DNA of 64,000 nucleotides, from assembly GCA_977017575.1 (NCBI GenBank), contig CDRNVI010000089.1, positions 92,912 to 156,911 on the forward strand. The letters run 5' to 3'. Every line of letters starts with the position of its first letter. The stretch's first letter is position 1. Source of the DNA: Paramoeba atlantica. Taxonomy: Eukaryota; Discosea. Positions 48,727 to 58,720 of this stretch are shown in pieces. The translations under genes were made by a program, and so were the position numbers. The notes under the pieces were generated by a model. That model was not told where the DNA came from, did not search any database, and saw only the letters and a list, made by a program, of their open reading frames with translations.

Positions 48727-49467
48727 TTAATCTTTACGCAAATCCACTCTCTGCGTTGACAACCCACCTTCCTTGGTCAAGACATACACAATCACGTAAT
48801 CTCCACAGTAAATATCCCTCTCACATGCCCCGGTGAACGCTTCCTTGATCAGACCCACCGCCTGCTCCACCGTCATCTCCCCCTCCCCCCCATTACCCTG
48901 ATGCGCCCGTCGGATTTGATTATCCAACAACGGCTCAATCAAAGTATGTCCGGAGCCCGTGGATCCGTACCGCAGCGGCTCGGTACACCCCACGGCGTCG
49001 TAGGAGAAGCACACCCCGTCCCCGTGCTCGTCCAGCCCCGCCAGCACGTTAAACGTGTACAGCGGGAAGAACCGGCGGTAGTAGAGCTGGTTCGAGAGCA
49101 TTTGCGAGATCGCTCGCGTGCCCGCGACCTGGCGGTGGTTGAAACGGTACCACTGGAGGTTCTCCCGGAGGGTGTGGCTGAGGGCGACGCGGTCGGCTTG
49201 CATCCCGGTGGAGGCGAGCAGGCACTGGGGGGTGAGTACGGTCACCTTGCTGTCGTCCTCCCGGGTGAAGATCGTGTACCCCTCGCTGAGTCGGGTGTCG
49301 GCCCCGACCACAACAAAGCCCGGGCCTCCGATGGCAATGACACTGCCTCCGTTGTCCTCGTAGGGAGACCATTCATGTTGAGTGGGGACGGTTCGTGGCA
49401 GGGAGGTAGAGCCGGTGGAGGGTGGGTGAGGGTGAGAAGGAAAAGGGGGAGTCTCGGAGAAAAGCAT
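48727..49467 (-). CDS. PSMB1: 20S proteasome subunit beta 6 (PSMB1)
   Basis: About 246 residues. GADTRLSEGYTIFTR, RRFFPLYTFNVLAGLDEHG, SYDAVGC and AERD-like CERDIYCGD, then VLTKEGG and the terminal VDLRKD, all match beta 6. The subunit has no active-site Thr1, as expected for this non-catalytic position. The frame runs 45 codons further upstream through hydrophobic AT-rich sequence; the ATG at 49467 (MLFSETPPFPSH) restores normal size, and a pyrimidine tract with AG precedes it. The coding part is GC-rich compared with flanks, as in the RPL10 and DnaJ genes, suggesting codon bias of highly expressed genes. Confidence 0.93.
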   Translation of the reverse strand: MLFSETPPFPSHPHPPSTGSTSLPRTVPTQHEWSPYEDNGGSVIAIGGPGFVVVGADTRLSEGYTIFTREDDSKVTVLTPQCLLASTGMQADRVALSHTLRENLQWYRFNHRQVAGTRAISQMLSNQLYYRRFFPLYTFNVLAGLDEHGDGVCFSYDAVGCTEPLRYGSTGSGHTLIEPLLDNQIRRAHQGNGGEGEMTVEQAVGLIKEAFTGACERDIYCGDYVIVYVLTKEGGLSTQRVDLRKD

Positions 49468-49731
49468 GAAGTAAGAGAAAGGCTTGGAGATGATGTCAAA
49501 AAGAACTATGTTGTTTGTAATTAGAGTGCTAGGATTCCGTAAGTAAAGTGCCGGATAGTTTAAGAAACAACGTAAAATAATATACCCTCCAATGTAGTAC
49601 ATTCGATAACATACCTTCCAAAGTTAAGAATCAAAGCTGACCTACAGGGCGTGATAGGGATATGAGGCGAGAATTCAAGTGTTGAAAAAGAATATAGTAC
49701 AAAAAGCGTTTAAATGTGTTACTTTACGGTC

Positions 49732-52551
49732 TTACAGAACGATATATCTACAAAGCACTGCGTGCGCAAGATCAAAATTGCCACTTTGCCGATAAATAAC
49801 GTGTAAATTAAAAGCAGAACAGCGTAACAGTGTTTGATAGGATCGTTCATCATCTTTTGGGATAGAGTAGTGTCGTGCTCCATAACGCGTTCTTGTTGAA
49901 TTCAATACCTCTTGATAAAGTTTGCATGCTAGGTATTGAAGACCCACGTAGTCTGAGATTCTCGCCATGTTATACGTTCCTTCCAGCCACCCAAAATCTT
50001 TGGCTTCTTTTTCACGGTTGATACGATGCCGAGCAGCAAAGCCCCAACTTAATAGCCACATTTCGTTTCGATGCCTTAAATCAGAGGCGCGACTACGACA
50101 CCATCTGGCATAGGCGAACGCTAAGCATAATGGCGCGAGTGAATCATTTGGACACACAGAAAAAGCACCATAATAGCGTATTGCACTTCGTGCAACCTGA
50201 TTCATTGAGGCATCTGCCGCATAAGTATGCCCCAATAACATTTGAATGGGAAATGAATTTGACGTATTAGGAGTTCTTCCGGCAATTCGGCGAAAAGCAT
50301 TCACGGCTGAAGTATGACGGAGTCGGGTAAATAAATCAGAGAGTTTGTTCCACAAGATCACTCCTTTGTACGAATTGCGCAAAAGTTGTGTGATTTGCTG
50401 CATGGCAATTCCGTCATGCCCAGCTTGCATTGCTACGTGAAAAATAGTCATTAAAAGATTTTCGCGGTGCTGTACGCTCTTCAATCGGTGAGCTGCTTGT
50501 ACAGAAGTCAACCAGTATAGATGATCCGAAGTGTTATCAAAAGTTGCAACGAGCATAAAAATTGCTTCAAAAAAATCGGATTCTGAGGGAAGCGCAATTT
50601 TGACGTCCGTCCAGTTTAAAATTGTTATTGATGCGGCTGGGGGCAAATTTGAAATATTCAGATCTTCTATTTCATTCGGTAAATCGTCAGAGTTGGCCTG
50701 ATTTTGGTCAGCTTTCGAAGAGTGATCACTTTCAAAAGATGCACTTTGGTGTTGTATATCCTCAATCACACTATCTAAAATTGCCATTTCCTCAAAAACT
50801 TCTAAGTCCTCCAAATTTGCAACATCCGTACGTGATTTTTCGGGAACTGAAGTAACTGCTTTAGCTTCTGAACCTTCACCTGAAATCATTGGTCTATTTC
50901 GCTCTGTACTCTGAGATGTAGAAGTGAACGTACACTTTTGCTTTCGATTAAAACGAAAAAGTGAATGATTTGGCTCATCTAGATTAGATTGAGGCATACT
51001 TGAACGCACCGAGGCGGTGTCATAACGTTGTGACTTTCCACCAGCAGGGCGATCGAACGGTCGGCTTTCCCAATGAAAAGTAGATGCCACACTGGACGGA
51101 GCATCACCTCGTATACCCCCAGCACGATCGACGATTTGTGTCATAGTCATGGTGGAAGAAGGATACACTGAAGCAGAAGTTGCTTGCCCCATCCGTGTAC
51201 GCTTTCGCTTATCTAGTACTAAGCTGTGTACGGGTGGATCACGGAGCGAAGCTTGTATGATTCGGAGTAAGTCAGTTCGAGCCAGTAGGCGTCTCTCGGA
51301 TGGAAGTAGAACACCACGCGTGTCCTGATGTAAAAAAAATATTGCCCGATGATAAGCTAATCGAAGAGAAAGTACAGGATCTGTGCCGTCGTACTCCTTT
51401 AGGTGAGAGAGTACCGTGTCCAAGCCTTCACCAATTGAAAAGTAATGTTGCGCCAGCATTAAATGAGATTCCACGTGAGTGGGAGAACTTTCCAAAACAC
51501 GCCTAAGAAATTCTACCATGCCGGAAGAGTCACTCAAAGCTGATGCACAACGAGCTAAAGAAAAATATAGGGCAGTGCGAGAAGCCTCTGGAAGCTTATC
51601 AAAAGAAGGAATTTCACTAAGTGCTTTAAGTAAGATTTCTGAAAGATGAGGATGATCGAATCGAAGCAAGGCATTGGCTGTGTCATATAGAAGATCATAG
51701 TGATCCAACATTACTTCAGGTGATGTACTAGATAAGCATCTTTGCAATAAAGTTTCGTGCTCTCGAGGTTTGTCGCTAGCAAGCATTGTATGTGCCACTA
51801 AGTACTTTGTGTAAAGCGCAGGTGTTTCTTCTAATATTAAACGATGGTAAGTAACTACCTGAAGAATATCATTCACTGTGTCAGAGAGACGTCCACTCTC
51901 AGTTTGAATCTCAGAACGAATACCAGCGGCATACAGCATGTGAGGAATTTCCTCCGGAGATATCTCACGTTCGATATACTTTGTAAGGTGTGCGATGGCT
52001 TTTGGCGCATTTCCCAAATGGTAGTATAAATTGGCAAGTTCTGTGTAAGCTTCTACGTGATAGGGATATGTTCGCAATATTTGCTCATATTGAGTTTGAG
52101 CACGAGTACCCTCGCCTGCTCGGGTTAGCATACTCGCCCGATATAGTCCAATATTAAGAACTTGGTCTGGATCACTTGTAAGAGGTAGAAGTCGTCCCAA
52201 TACGTAAATAATATGCAACTCATAATTTACAGCACCATTCGGTTGTCCGCGATAATACTCAAGTAATTCTTCCCATAACTCGGCATTTCGATGGTCAATG
52301 TGGGCCTGTAGTAAGCGGTACTCCATAGATTTTTCAATGGCCCCCTTTTCTCTGTAGACGCTATGCAATAACTCAAAGGCACTCGCACTAGGAATGTGTT
52401 GAATGGCTCGACGAGCACAAGCAATACATTGTGAATAATCGCTCAGCAAGTACGCTTGATTGGCAAGACCAATATAGTGATCATGCTCTTGATATTGTTC
52501 AGGAGTGAAAATCCTCTGTTTGCGTTGCCGCCGTCTACGTACATGATCCAT
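49732..52551 (-). CDS. TFIIIC subunit Tfc4/GTF3C3-like TPR protein
   Basis: About 939 residues. An array of TPR units lies in the N-terminal 430 residues (GLANQAYLLSDYSQCIACA, ELLHSVYREKGAIEKSMEYR, TELANLYYHLGNAPKAIAHL). A long Ser/Thr-rich, probably disordered segment follows (about 450-620), then a second TPR block. The C-terminal end, with FGWLEGTYNMARISDYVGL, QYLACKLYQEVL and LHVIYRQSGNFDLAHAVLCR, matches the end of Tfc4/GTF3C3, which links TFIIIC to TFIIIB on tRNA and 5S genes. The ATG at 52551 (MDHVRRRRQRKQ) is preferred to a hydrophobic 18-codon extension. Confidence 0.75.
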   Translation of the reverse strand: MDHVRRRRQRKQRIFTPEQYQEHDHYIGLANQAYLLSDYSQCIACARRAIQHIPSASAFELLHSVYREKGAIEKSMEYRLLQAHIDHRNAELWEELLEYYRGQPNGAVNYELHIIYVLGRLLPLTSDPDQVLNIGLYRASMLTRAGEGTRAQTQYEQILRTYPYHVEAYTELANLYYHLGNAPKAIAHLTKYIEREISPEEIPHMLYAAGIRSEIQTESGRLSDTVNDILQVVTYHRLILEETPALYTKYLVAHTMLASDKPREHETLLQRCLSSTSPEVMLDHYDLLYDTANALLRFDHPHLSEILLKALSEIPSFDKLPEASRTALYFSLARCASALSDSSGMVEFLRRVLESSPTHVESHLMLAQHYFSIGEGLDTVLSHLKEYDGTDPVLSLRLAYHRAIFFLHQDTRGVLLPSERRLLARTDLLRIIQASLRDPPVHSLVLDKRKRTRMGQATSASVYPSSTMTMTQIVDRAGGIRGDAPSSVASTFHWESRPFDRPAGGKSQRYDTASVRSSMPQSNLDEPNHSLFRFNRKQKCTFTSTSQSTERNRPMISGEGSEAKAVTSVPEKSRTDVANLEDLEVFEEMAILDSVIEDIQHQSASFESDHSSKADQNQANSDDLPNEIEDLNISNLPPAASITILNWTDVKIALPSESDFFEAIFMLVATFDNTSDHLYWLTSVQAAHRLKSVQHRENLLMTIFHVAMQAGHDGIAMQQITQLLRNSYKGVILWNKLSDLFTRLRHTSAVNAFRRIAGRTPNTSNSFPIQMLLGHTYAADASMNQVARSAIRYYGAFSVCPNDSLAPLCLAFAYARWCRSRASDLRHRNEMWLLSWGFAARHRINREKEAKDFGWLEGTYNMARISDYVGLQYLACKLYQEVLNSTRTRYGARHYSIPKDDERSYQTLLRCSAFNLHVIYRQSGNFDLAHAVLCRYIVL

Positions 52552-52997
52552 GTAGATGTAAAAGAAGGCCACTAAAAAAGAAAAGCGAATTGAAAGAAAA
52601 TACAACGTACAAAAAACGTTTAAGCGTAGAATAATTTTGAAAAAAACGCAAAAACAAATGCTGCATTATCCTTTATGGCCCATTGTGGCCCATAATGCAA
52701 TATGGGCCATATTGCAAAAACTGGAAATTGGAACAAAAACAAATTCAATTCGCCGTTAGCACAGGATATTTTCTTATGAACACAAGAAAATGTATCGCAT
52801 CCCATGAAAAAGCCCCCTCGACGGAAGCATCCAAATAGCAGTAGCCCAAAAAGTCTTCAAGGATAAATCTAGTTTATCTTTAATGCAGTACTTAGTTACT
52901 GAGTAAACCTGGCTACCGAGTAGCCAAGTAAGATCCCAAGAAAATAGCAAACGAACGACGCCCGAGTTAAAATATGAAAGAAAAATAAGGATGCAAA
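52552..52997. other. Spacer with a 21-base palindrome
   Basis: 52696-52716 reads TGCAATATGG-G-CCATATTGCA, and GGCCCAT is repeated several times at 52675-52710. The rest shows nothing recognisable. Confidence 0.6.
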
Positions 52998-55900
52998 TTA
53001 TTTATCTCCCAGCATTTCTTTCTCTGTACCATCCACAAAAGCAATTGAATCAGCGGAGTAACCATCTTGTACAAGATTCTTCCATATGATACGCTGCATA
53101 ATTGGGGGGCCACAAAGGAGAACCAATAGTTTCTCGTCTGGTTTCGGACACTGAGATGCTAAAATACTTTTGTCCACTACACCTACACCCTGAGTCCACC
53201 CAGGAGGAGCGTTGCGAACGACAAAGTACACTTTAAAATTCGCATGCTTTTCCGCAAGAGAGCGCAAGTACTCAGCAAAAGAGAGTTCAGCGACGGTCTC
53301 GGCAGCATAAATCAGTGTGAGGCTCTCCAATGTGCTGGAAAATGGTGGTCGTAGCACGGAAAGAGCTAACTGTAGCATTGGAGCAACTCCAGTTCCTCCC
53401 GCAATCATACAAACACTTCGCAAAGCCTTCTTGTTGTATAGGAGTGCAGGTACTTGTGGATCACAATGAAGCTTTGGTCCACCGCTCCGTCGCATGAGAA
53501 CCGTAGTCCCCGGGTGCAGAGCATTTACCCACTCACTTAAGGTGCCCTTGTCGGTTCGCGCTAAGAGACCAATTACTCCTCGCTCCTTAGGAAGAGAAAT
53601 TGGACTGTAATATCCAAGAAGCTCCTGCCCATTCCATTCACCTTGTATTTCAACAAATTGTCCAATCTCCAAGCCAGAAGTTTGGACAGAACTTGGAAGA
53701 TTAAAGCGAAGCACAACGGAGCCTTTGCCGTACTCCGTACCTTCATATCTCTCTCGTAGCACAACGGGATGCCACTCGGAAGTGAGGCCACGGAAGGAAC
53801 GCTGTGAGACGGCGGCGGCTCGATCACCGGCGATACGCCCATAGACAACGCATTCCAAAAGAGAATTTCCACCCAGTCGATTTCCTCCGTGAAGACCACC
53901 GGTGACTTCCCCAGCTGCGAATAATCGAAGAATCGATTTTGTAGAAGACTTCAAGTTGGCTGTTCTGGTCACCTCAGTGGATTGTACCTCACATGATGGA
54001 GTGAATTGAATACCTCCCATGCAATAGTGAATAGCAGGAGTAATAACACCCACGACGTAAGGGCCCACATCATCGACCAACACGGGAAAGGCCTGTTTTT
54101 GTGTCAAGGAGCATATTCCTTCCTTGCATGCATGAGCATAATCCAAAAGTGTTTGTCGTACTGTTTCTTCGGGGCATCCGATGATTTTACTGATCTGGCA
54201 CACATCTTCAGCATCCTGAAAGAATCCCTTTTCATTTTTGTAAAAGCCCAGCTGCGCAGGCCCGAATTTCTTAATAGCCGCTGCATTGAGAACACAATAT
54301 GCGTAATGGCATGATGAACTGGGATAAATGTCACCTTGACTTTGGATCGCCTGAGTAACTTTACTACGGAGATCCAACTCATTCACAAAGCGTTTCCCTT
54401 GAGTATTGAGCAAAATGCCACCAGAGCCACGGAGAGCCTCAGGCCCCAAAAATTTTGTTGGATGAGAAGGATCTTTCGGATCAACGAAGGCGGTCGGATG
54501 TAGTTGTACTTTGTCCATGTCAACGAGTGATGCTCCGATCGCTTTAGCAAGTTTCATACCGTCACCTGTTGTAAAATCACCATTGGTGGTTGCCGTTTTC
54601 GTGAGGTGAGGAGCATGCTCCTCGAGCAATGAACTGGAAGTATGATCGCAACCGAAACCGCCAGTAGTTAGAACGACAGAGTCTGCTCTTATTTCACGTA
54701 CTCCATCTTCGCACTGACAACGAACGCCCTTAACTTCTGTGTACGTTTCATTTGAATTTTCGCATTCCACGGTCTCCGTAATAAGAGACGTTACGTGAGT
54801 GTTACAAACAATTGCAAGACGCGTCGAAAGTTCCTCCTGAGCGTATCGAATTAAAGCCTGCATGATAGTGTACCCAACGGGAACCGGAGTTCCATCGCTC
54901 TGATCAGCAACGCGGTGCGTACGGGGAACGCTGTGCCCGCCAAGCTGCGAAAGGATATGCAGAGGAAGATGGAACTGCTTCATCAGCCAGTGAATCGCTT
55001 CAGAGCTTTTGATGGAAAGCATTTTGGTCAGTCCCTCATCATTCAGACCACCCTTAGCAGAACGTATAGTGTCCTGCTCAAATAGCTGCGCACTGTCTTC
55101 GATATGCAAGGCGGATTGCGGTTCAGTGCCCCAACCATTGATCCCGCTGGTGGCTTTTGCACTGTTTCCTCCCGCTTGGGAAGTCTTTTCGAGCAATGTG
55201 ACGGCTGCACCGCAATGTGCTGCCTCAATTGCGGCCGACAGACCTGCCAGACCTCCGCCTACTACGATCACTTTGCTAGGCAAGGCATGTTCCAGTCGTT
55301 GCTTTCGAAGCTCCACAGTCTCTATGCCAGCATCACCCTTGCGAATGAGACGCTCTCCATCTCGAAGATACATCAGGTAGTCCCGCATAGGGAAAGAGGG
55401 TACTTGGGTATGGAGAAACTGCCTAGCCTGCGATAGCTTGCCAAGCAACAAGGCTGAAGTAGCCGCAGCGTCCGCAAACATAGCACTTGTTGATTTCACT
55501 GTAACAAGTGAAATGTCGTGCTCCGTGGGCGTTAGAAAAGTAAATGCTTTAGGATCGAAAGAGGTGGTGATTTTTGATCTCGGAAGAAATCCTTCATAGT
55601 CCCCAGAAGTGGCAAGCGCTTCATCGAAAAGCTCGCAAATAGAAATGTAGCTCTTTTCGTCCGATTCGTTTTTATCCTTAGCTGTAGAAATCTCTTCTAT
55701 AGATGGAGGTCGCAATATTCCTACCCGCCACGGAGTTCCGCATGGTCCACGACCACACGCTCGCACTTCACCTCCCCATTCAAACAAGCTGTTGACGAAA
55801 CCAAGCTCCATCAATTTTTCAATTACGTAATCTACACAAAAACCTTTGGAAAGAGCTCCGAAATCCAAAGAAGCCTCGGCGTGCTTTTTAAAGATGATAC

Positions 55901-56450
55901 CCTGTGCGGTGTCAACGGAAAATCCTTCAGAAAAAGAAGCGTATCGGACGGTTTCACGGATTTTGGACCATTCCTGATCTTCCAATGGCAAGCGGCGATG
56001 CTCCTCCACAAATTCCCGCAGTCTTTGAATAGCAGGCCCACACCCGATGTCAAAAACCCCAGAAGACGCTTTTCCTACACGCTGAGCAACAACTAGTGCT
56101 TGACCCATATGCGCAGAGTACTTATGAGAACCTTCCGCGGGCAAGTTGTTAATAGCGGCAACCTCGCTGTTTACGTTGAAGCGGTTTAAAACAAGATCTG
56201 TCAATGATATGCCCTCATCCAAGACATTCTGAAGCTGTTCACGAAATTTTGCTTCACAAATTACTTTCAATACGTAACGCATACCAAATTCCACTCCTCG
56301 AAAAATCTGCGTTGAGTACCCTGCGCGCTCCAGAGACGGAGAGCATTGGTTCGATTCCTCAAGCTGAGCCTTTGCTAGGGCAGTGCGAGCAAGCGCTAAC
56401 TGAACCGGATCTCTTTCCAAGACGCTGGCGCTACTTACGGCGTGAATCAT
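52998..56450 (-). CDS. FRD: NADH-dependent fumarate reductase (ApbE + flavocytochrome + b5-reductase fusion)
   Basis: 1150 residues with trypanosomatid FRD architecture. The ApbE-like domain covers about 45-340 (SLDFGALSKGFCVDYVI, LFEWGGEVRACG, AMFADAAATSALLLG). The FAD fumarate reductase domain covers about 390-880 (VIVVGGGLAGLSAAIEAA, NSAKATSGINGWGTEPQ, MDKVQLHPT, GPEALRGSGG, LHGGNRLGGNSLLECVVYG). A cytochrome b5 reductase/FNR domain covers about 895-1150 (IAGGTGVAPML, LLCGPP). It should reduce fumarate with NADH, making succinate and recycling NAD. SSAS at residues 6-9 equals the flavinylation site of the T. brucei enzyme, but the Asp three residues before the first Ser is His here. The C-terminus EMLGDK is no glycosomal PTS1. 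The 5' end has a fine splice acceptor. Confidence 0.93.
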   Translation of the reverse strand: MIHAVSSASVLERDPVQLALARTALAKAQLEESNQCSPSLERAGYSTQIFRGVEFGMRYVLKVICEAKFREQLQNVLDEGISLTDLVLNRFNVNSEVAAINNLPAEGSHKYSAHMGQALVVAQRVGKASSGVFDIGCGPAIQRLREFVEEHRRLPLEDQEWSKIRETVRYASFSEGFSVDTAQGIIFKKHAEASLDFGALSKGFCVDYVIEKLMELGFVNSLFEWGGEVRACGRGPCGTPWRVGILRPPSIEEISTAKDKNESDEKSYISICELFDEALATSGDYEGFLPRSKITTSFDPKAFTFLTPTEHDISLVTVKSTSAMFADAAATSALLLGKLSQARQFLHTQVPSFPMRDYLMYLRDGERLIRKGDAGIETVELRKQRLEHALPSKVIVVGGGLAGLSAAIEAAHCGAAVTLLEKTSQAGGNSAKATSGINGWGTEPQSALHIEDSAQLFEQDTIRSAKGGLNDEGLTKMLSIKSSEAIHWLMKQFHLPLHILSQLGGHSVPRTHRVADQSDGTPVPVGYTIMQALIRYAQEELSTRLAIVCNTHVTSLITETVECENSNETYTEVKGVRCQCEDGVREIRADSVVLTTGGFGCDHTSSSLLEEHAPHLTKTATTNGDFTTGDGMKLAKAIGASLVDMDKVQLHPTAFVDPKDPSHPTKFLGPEALRGSGGILLNTQGKRFVNELDLRSKVTQAIQSQGDIYPSSSCHYAYCVLNAAAIKKFGPAQLGFYKNEKGFFQDAEDVCQISKIIGCPEETVRQTLLDYAHACKEGICSLTQKQAFPVLVDDVGPYVVGVITPAIHYCMGGIQFTPSCEVQSTEVTRTANLKSSTKSILRLFAAGEVTGGLHGGNRLGGNSLLECVVYGRIAGDRAAAVSQRSFRGLTSEWHPVVLRERYEGTEYGKGSVVLRFNLPSSVQTSGLEIGQFVEIQGEWNGQELLGYYSPISLPKERGVIGLLARTDKGTLSEWVNALHPGTTVLMRRSGGPKLHCDPQVPALLYNKKALRSVCMIAGGTGVAPMLQLALSVLRPPFSSTLESLTLIYAAETVAELSFAEYLRSLAEKHANFKVYFVVRNAPPGWTQGVGVVDKSILASQCPKPDEKLLVLLCGPPIMQRIIWKNLVQDGYSADSIAFVDGTEKEMLGDK

Positions 56451-56466
56451 TGTCGAAGAACTGCGT

Positions 56467-56490
56467 CTGGGGAGAAAAAAGGGAAAGAAT
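56467..56490 (-). promoter_or_regulatory. Candidate spliced-leader acceptor for the fumarate reductase gene
   Basis: On the minus strand TTCTTTCCCTTTTTTCTCCC ends in CAG, with AG at 56467-56468, about 17 bases before the ATG. No cis intron is needed to explain the frame, so trans-splicing is the likely use. Confidence 0.55.
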
Positions 56491-56854
56491 CGATTGTGTA
56501 AGCGAGCGGTAGGAGTGTTGGTTACGGGCGCGGAAGAGCGCAGAAGGACGCCGGGAAGGGGACCTCGAAACGAGAAAATGGTTAAAAAATAAAGTATCTA
56601 AAAAACAGTTTCTCAACGTTAGTAAAGAGTTAGTACATTCCACACTAAATCATGTAAGTTCACAAGAATGTAAAACCACGATATTTAAACTAGCATTTCA
56701 AAACACTATCATGTGTATATTCTGAAAATATTACTTCACGTTGCTACGCAAGTTGTCTACACGACATATTTTGTACTCTGAAATCATACTTTCCCGATAG
56801 TCCCATTTCCCTTTCTAACTTCGAACTTCGCCACTCCGAAACGCTAGATACTTT
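56469..56854. other. Intergenic spacer
   Basis: About 390 bases between fumarate reductase and RPL10. Beyond the pyrimidine tract, no gene or repeat is recognised. Confidence 0.5.
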
Positions 56855-57514
56855 TTAGCACACACTTTCCGTCTTTGCGAACACATTTTGCGCATTCAGC
56901 GTTCCTTTCGCGCGAACCACCGTCACGTGAGAGCCACACGGGACGACCTCCTTGTTTCGCATCGCGTTCTCAAACTCCTCTCGCGGTACTTTCGTGAACC
57001 CCCAGAACTGGGAGGTGCACACCACTTGGCGACCCGGGAACTTAAACTTAGCACGGCGACACGCCTCCACGGCATGTACAACATTCTGCGGCTTTGTACG
57101 AACGGAGAACAGCACTTGTCCAATCGACACCCTGGCGGCAGTCCCGATGGGCTTTCCATAGGACTTTCGCATGCCTTGCTGCAGGCGATCTGCCCCGGCA
57201 CAGGACAACATCTTGTTAATGCGAAGCACATGGAAGGGGTGGACACGGATGCGAATATGGAACCCGTCCTTGCCAGCGGTCTTCACCAAGTGCTTGTTGC
57301 ACTGGATACGCGCAGCCTCGAGTGCCTCGCTACTGATTTGCTCCTTCTCCATGGATACGATGTGGACGGTGTGGGAGAACTCCTCAACCCCAGCTCGACG
57401 TTTGCCAATATCATAAATACGAAGCTTGGCATCCGGGACACCACGACAGAAACGGCTCTTGGGGTAGGGCTTGTTCTTTTGCATACGGTAGCAGCGGAAG
57501 GGACGGCGACCCAT
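56855..57514 (-). CDS. RPL10: Large-subunit ribosomal protein uL16 (RPL10)
   Basis: 219 residues, complete. [73 protein letters not shown] and [11 protein letters not shown] are hallmark uL16 sequence. It joins the 60S subunit late in assembly and shapes the peptidyl transferase centre. GC-rich codons, as in the proteasome gene, suggest high expression. The 5' leader on the minus strand is almost all pyrimidine (complement of 57515-57556), with an AG at about 57557-57558 after another pyrimidine tract. The long plus-strand frame over this gene is a shadow. Confidence 0.97.
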   Translation of the reverse strand: MGRRPFRCYRMQKNKPYPKSRFCRGVPDAKLRIYDIGKRRAGVEEFSHTVHIVSMEKEQISSEALEAARIQCNKHLVKTAGKDGFHIRIRVHPFHVLRINKMLSCAGADRLQQGMRKSYGKPIGTAARVSIGQVLFSVRTKPQNVVHAVEACRRAKFKFPGRQVVCTSQFWGFTKVPREEFENAMRNKEVVPCGSHVTVVRAKGTLNAQNVFAKTESVC

Positions 57515-57921
57515 GGGAGAGAAAGTACGAGTGTGGTGAAGAAAAGAAAAAAGAGCTTTGAAAAAATGTAGGGGAAGATCGTATGTGATCAGGTGTGATG
57601 ATAATCAAGAAAAGAAAAAAATGCGCATTCAAGAGCTAATTCGAAATTGAACAAAGGTTATTGGGAAGATCTAAGAATCATGCATTTCATTTCGACCCAT
57701 ACAAGTGACATTTTAAGCAAGTCCAACATCTTATGGCTTCGAATAGATCTTGAAAAGGAATTCTACAATGGAAATATTGAGCAGGTAGTTCAAATAAGAT
57801 ATAGTTCACACAAAACAGAAGCACTTATAAAAGGGCGAAATAAATAAGTACATGTGTGAAGATCAAACTTCCCATGCAATTTTGATCGGAAATATTTTCA
57901 AACATGATGCCAAATTTTCAA
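57515..57921. other. Intergenic spacer with pyrimidine-rich RPL10 leader
   Basis: On the minus strand 57515-57580 is pyrimidine-rich and contains a plausible acceptor AG. The remainder is AT-rich without recognised features. Confidence 0.5.
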
Positions 57922-58566
57922 CTACCACCAAGGACGTGAAGCAAAATAGTTATCAAATTTATGAGTCTGTTTGAGGCATTTAATATCGCCCCGCAGTAAA
58001 CAGGAGAGAATCGACTCTTTGTAGTTTTTGCTAGTGCGCGTAGACAAACCTTTCCGCAACACAGGTTCAAACTCTTCCGTCACACTGTACTCCCATTTCT
58101 CGACGTCAGAAAAGTCTTCCTGAATCCCACGTGTCTTTTCAAGCTCTTCCATGGCTTCTGTTTCAGAAATCCCGCGAAACTTCCTAATGTGATCAAGGTA
58201 GCGGTCAATTTGTAGGTGAAGATCAACTGCGCTAGGCAAACGTGGTTGGTACGTATCGGGACCATACCCTAAGTTACACACAGTGAGACAATCAAAACAA
58301 ACGGGCAAAATTTTGCGAAGAATTTGTTGTCCGTGTAAACAGCCCTTTCCCTTTTCTGGTGCGCAAAAATCAAAAACGTCGTAGTAATAAAAGGGAAAGA
58401 AGCCTACCTTACAAAGTGCACAGTTGCTGTCATGATGCTCATCCAAAGAATATTTGATTTTTTGCCAGTATGGCTTCTCTATAGTATGCATAACGGGAAG
58501 AGTAAAAGCTCTACGAGGACGAATGTGTGGAGCCAAAATATTCGGAGAAGAATAAAAGCGGGGCAT
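57922..58566 (-). CDS. Cys-rich mitochondrial-looking protein, possibly bS18m-like
   Basis: About 214 residues from the ATG at 58566; MPRFYSSPNILAPHIRPRRA looks like a mitochondrial presequence and the 12 codons before it add nothing. A Cys cluster follows: NCALCKVGFFPFYYYDVFDF, then CAPEKGKGC and PVCFDCLTVC. The CxLC....YYDV beginning and the spacing faintly recall mitochondrial ribosomal protein bS18, but the match is weak. The C-terminal half is charged and helical and ends SRPWW. A zinc site is likely; the function is open. Confidence 0.65.
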   Translation of the reverse strand: MPRFYSSPNILAPHIRPRRAFTLPVMHTIEKPYWQKIKYSLDEHHDSNCALCKVGFFPFYYYDVFDFCAPEKGKGCLHGQQILRKILPVCFDCLTVCNLGYGPDTYQPRLPSAVDLHLQIDRYLDHIRKFRGISETEAMEELEKTRGIQEDFSDVEKWEYSVTEEFEPVLRKGLSTRTSKNYKESILSCLLRGDIKCLKQTHKFDNYFASRPWW

Positions 58567-58720
58567 GCACTCTGAGAATAATTTCTTGAGCAAAAAAAGC
58601 AAAGCTAATTAAGTGTCAATAAATATTTTCTTTTGCTCCACCTTGATGTGAGTTTCAAATTTAATTATTTTCAACCCATTTTTTATTTACCTAATCGTGC
58701 ATTGAGCGTAAGCAACCGTA

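Noticed and set aside
48901-49524. 207-codon plus-strand frame over the proteasome gene
   Set aside because: Mirror of the PSMB1 coding sequence, with composition set by its codon bias.
56427-56440. 5' splice-site-like GTAAGT in the fumarate reductase N-terminus
   Set aside because: The frame encodes the conserved SSAS motif through it, so no intron is needed.
56888-57571. 227-codon plus-strand frame over RPL10
   Set aside because: Shadow of a GC-rich, strongly conserved ribosomal protein gene on the other strand.
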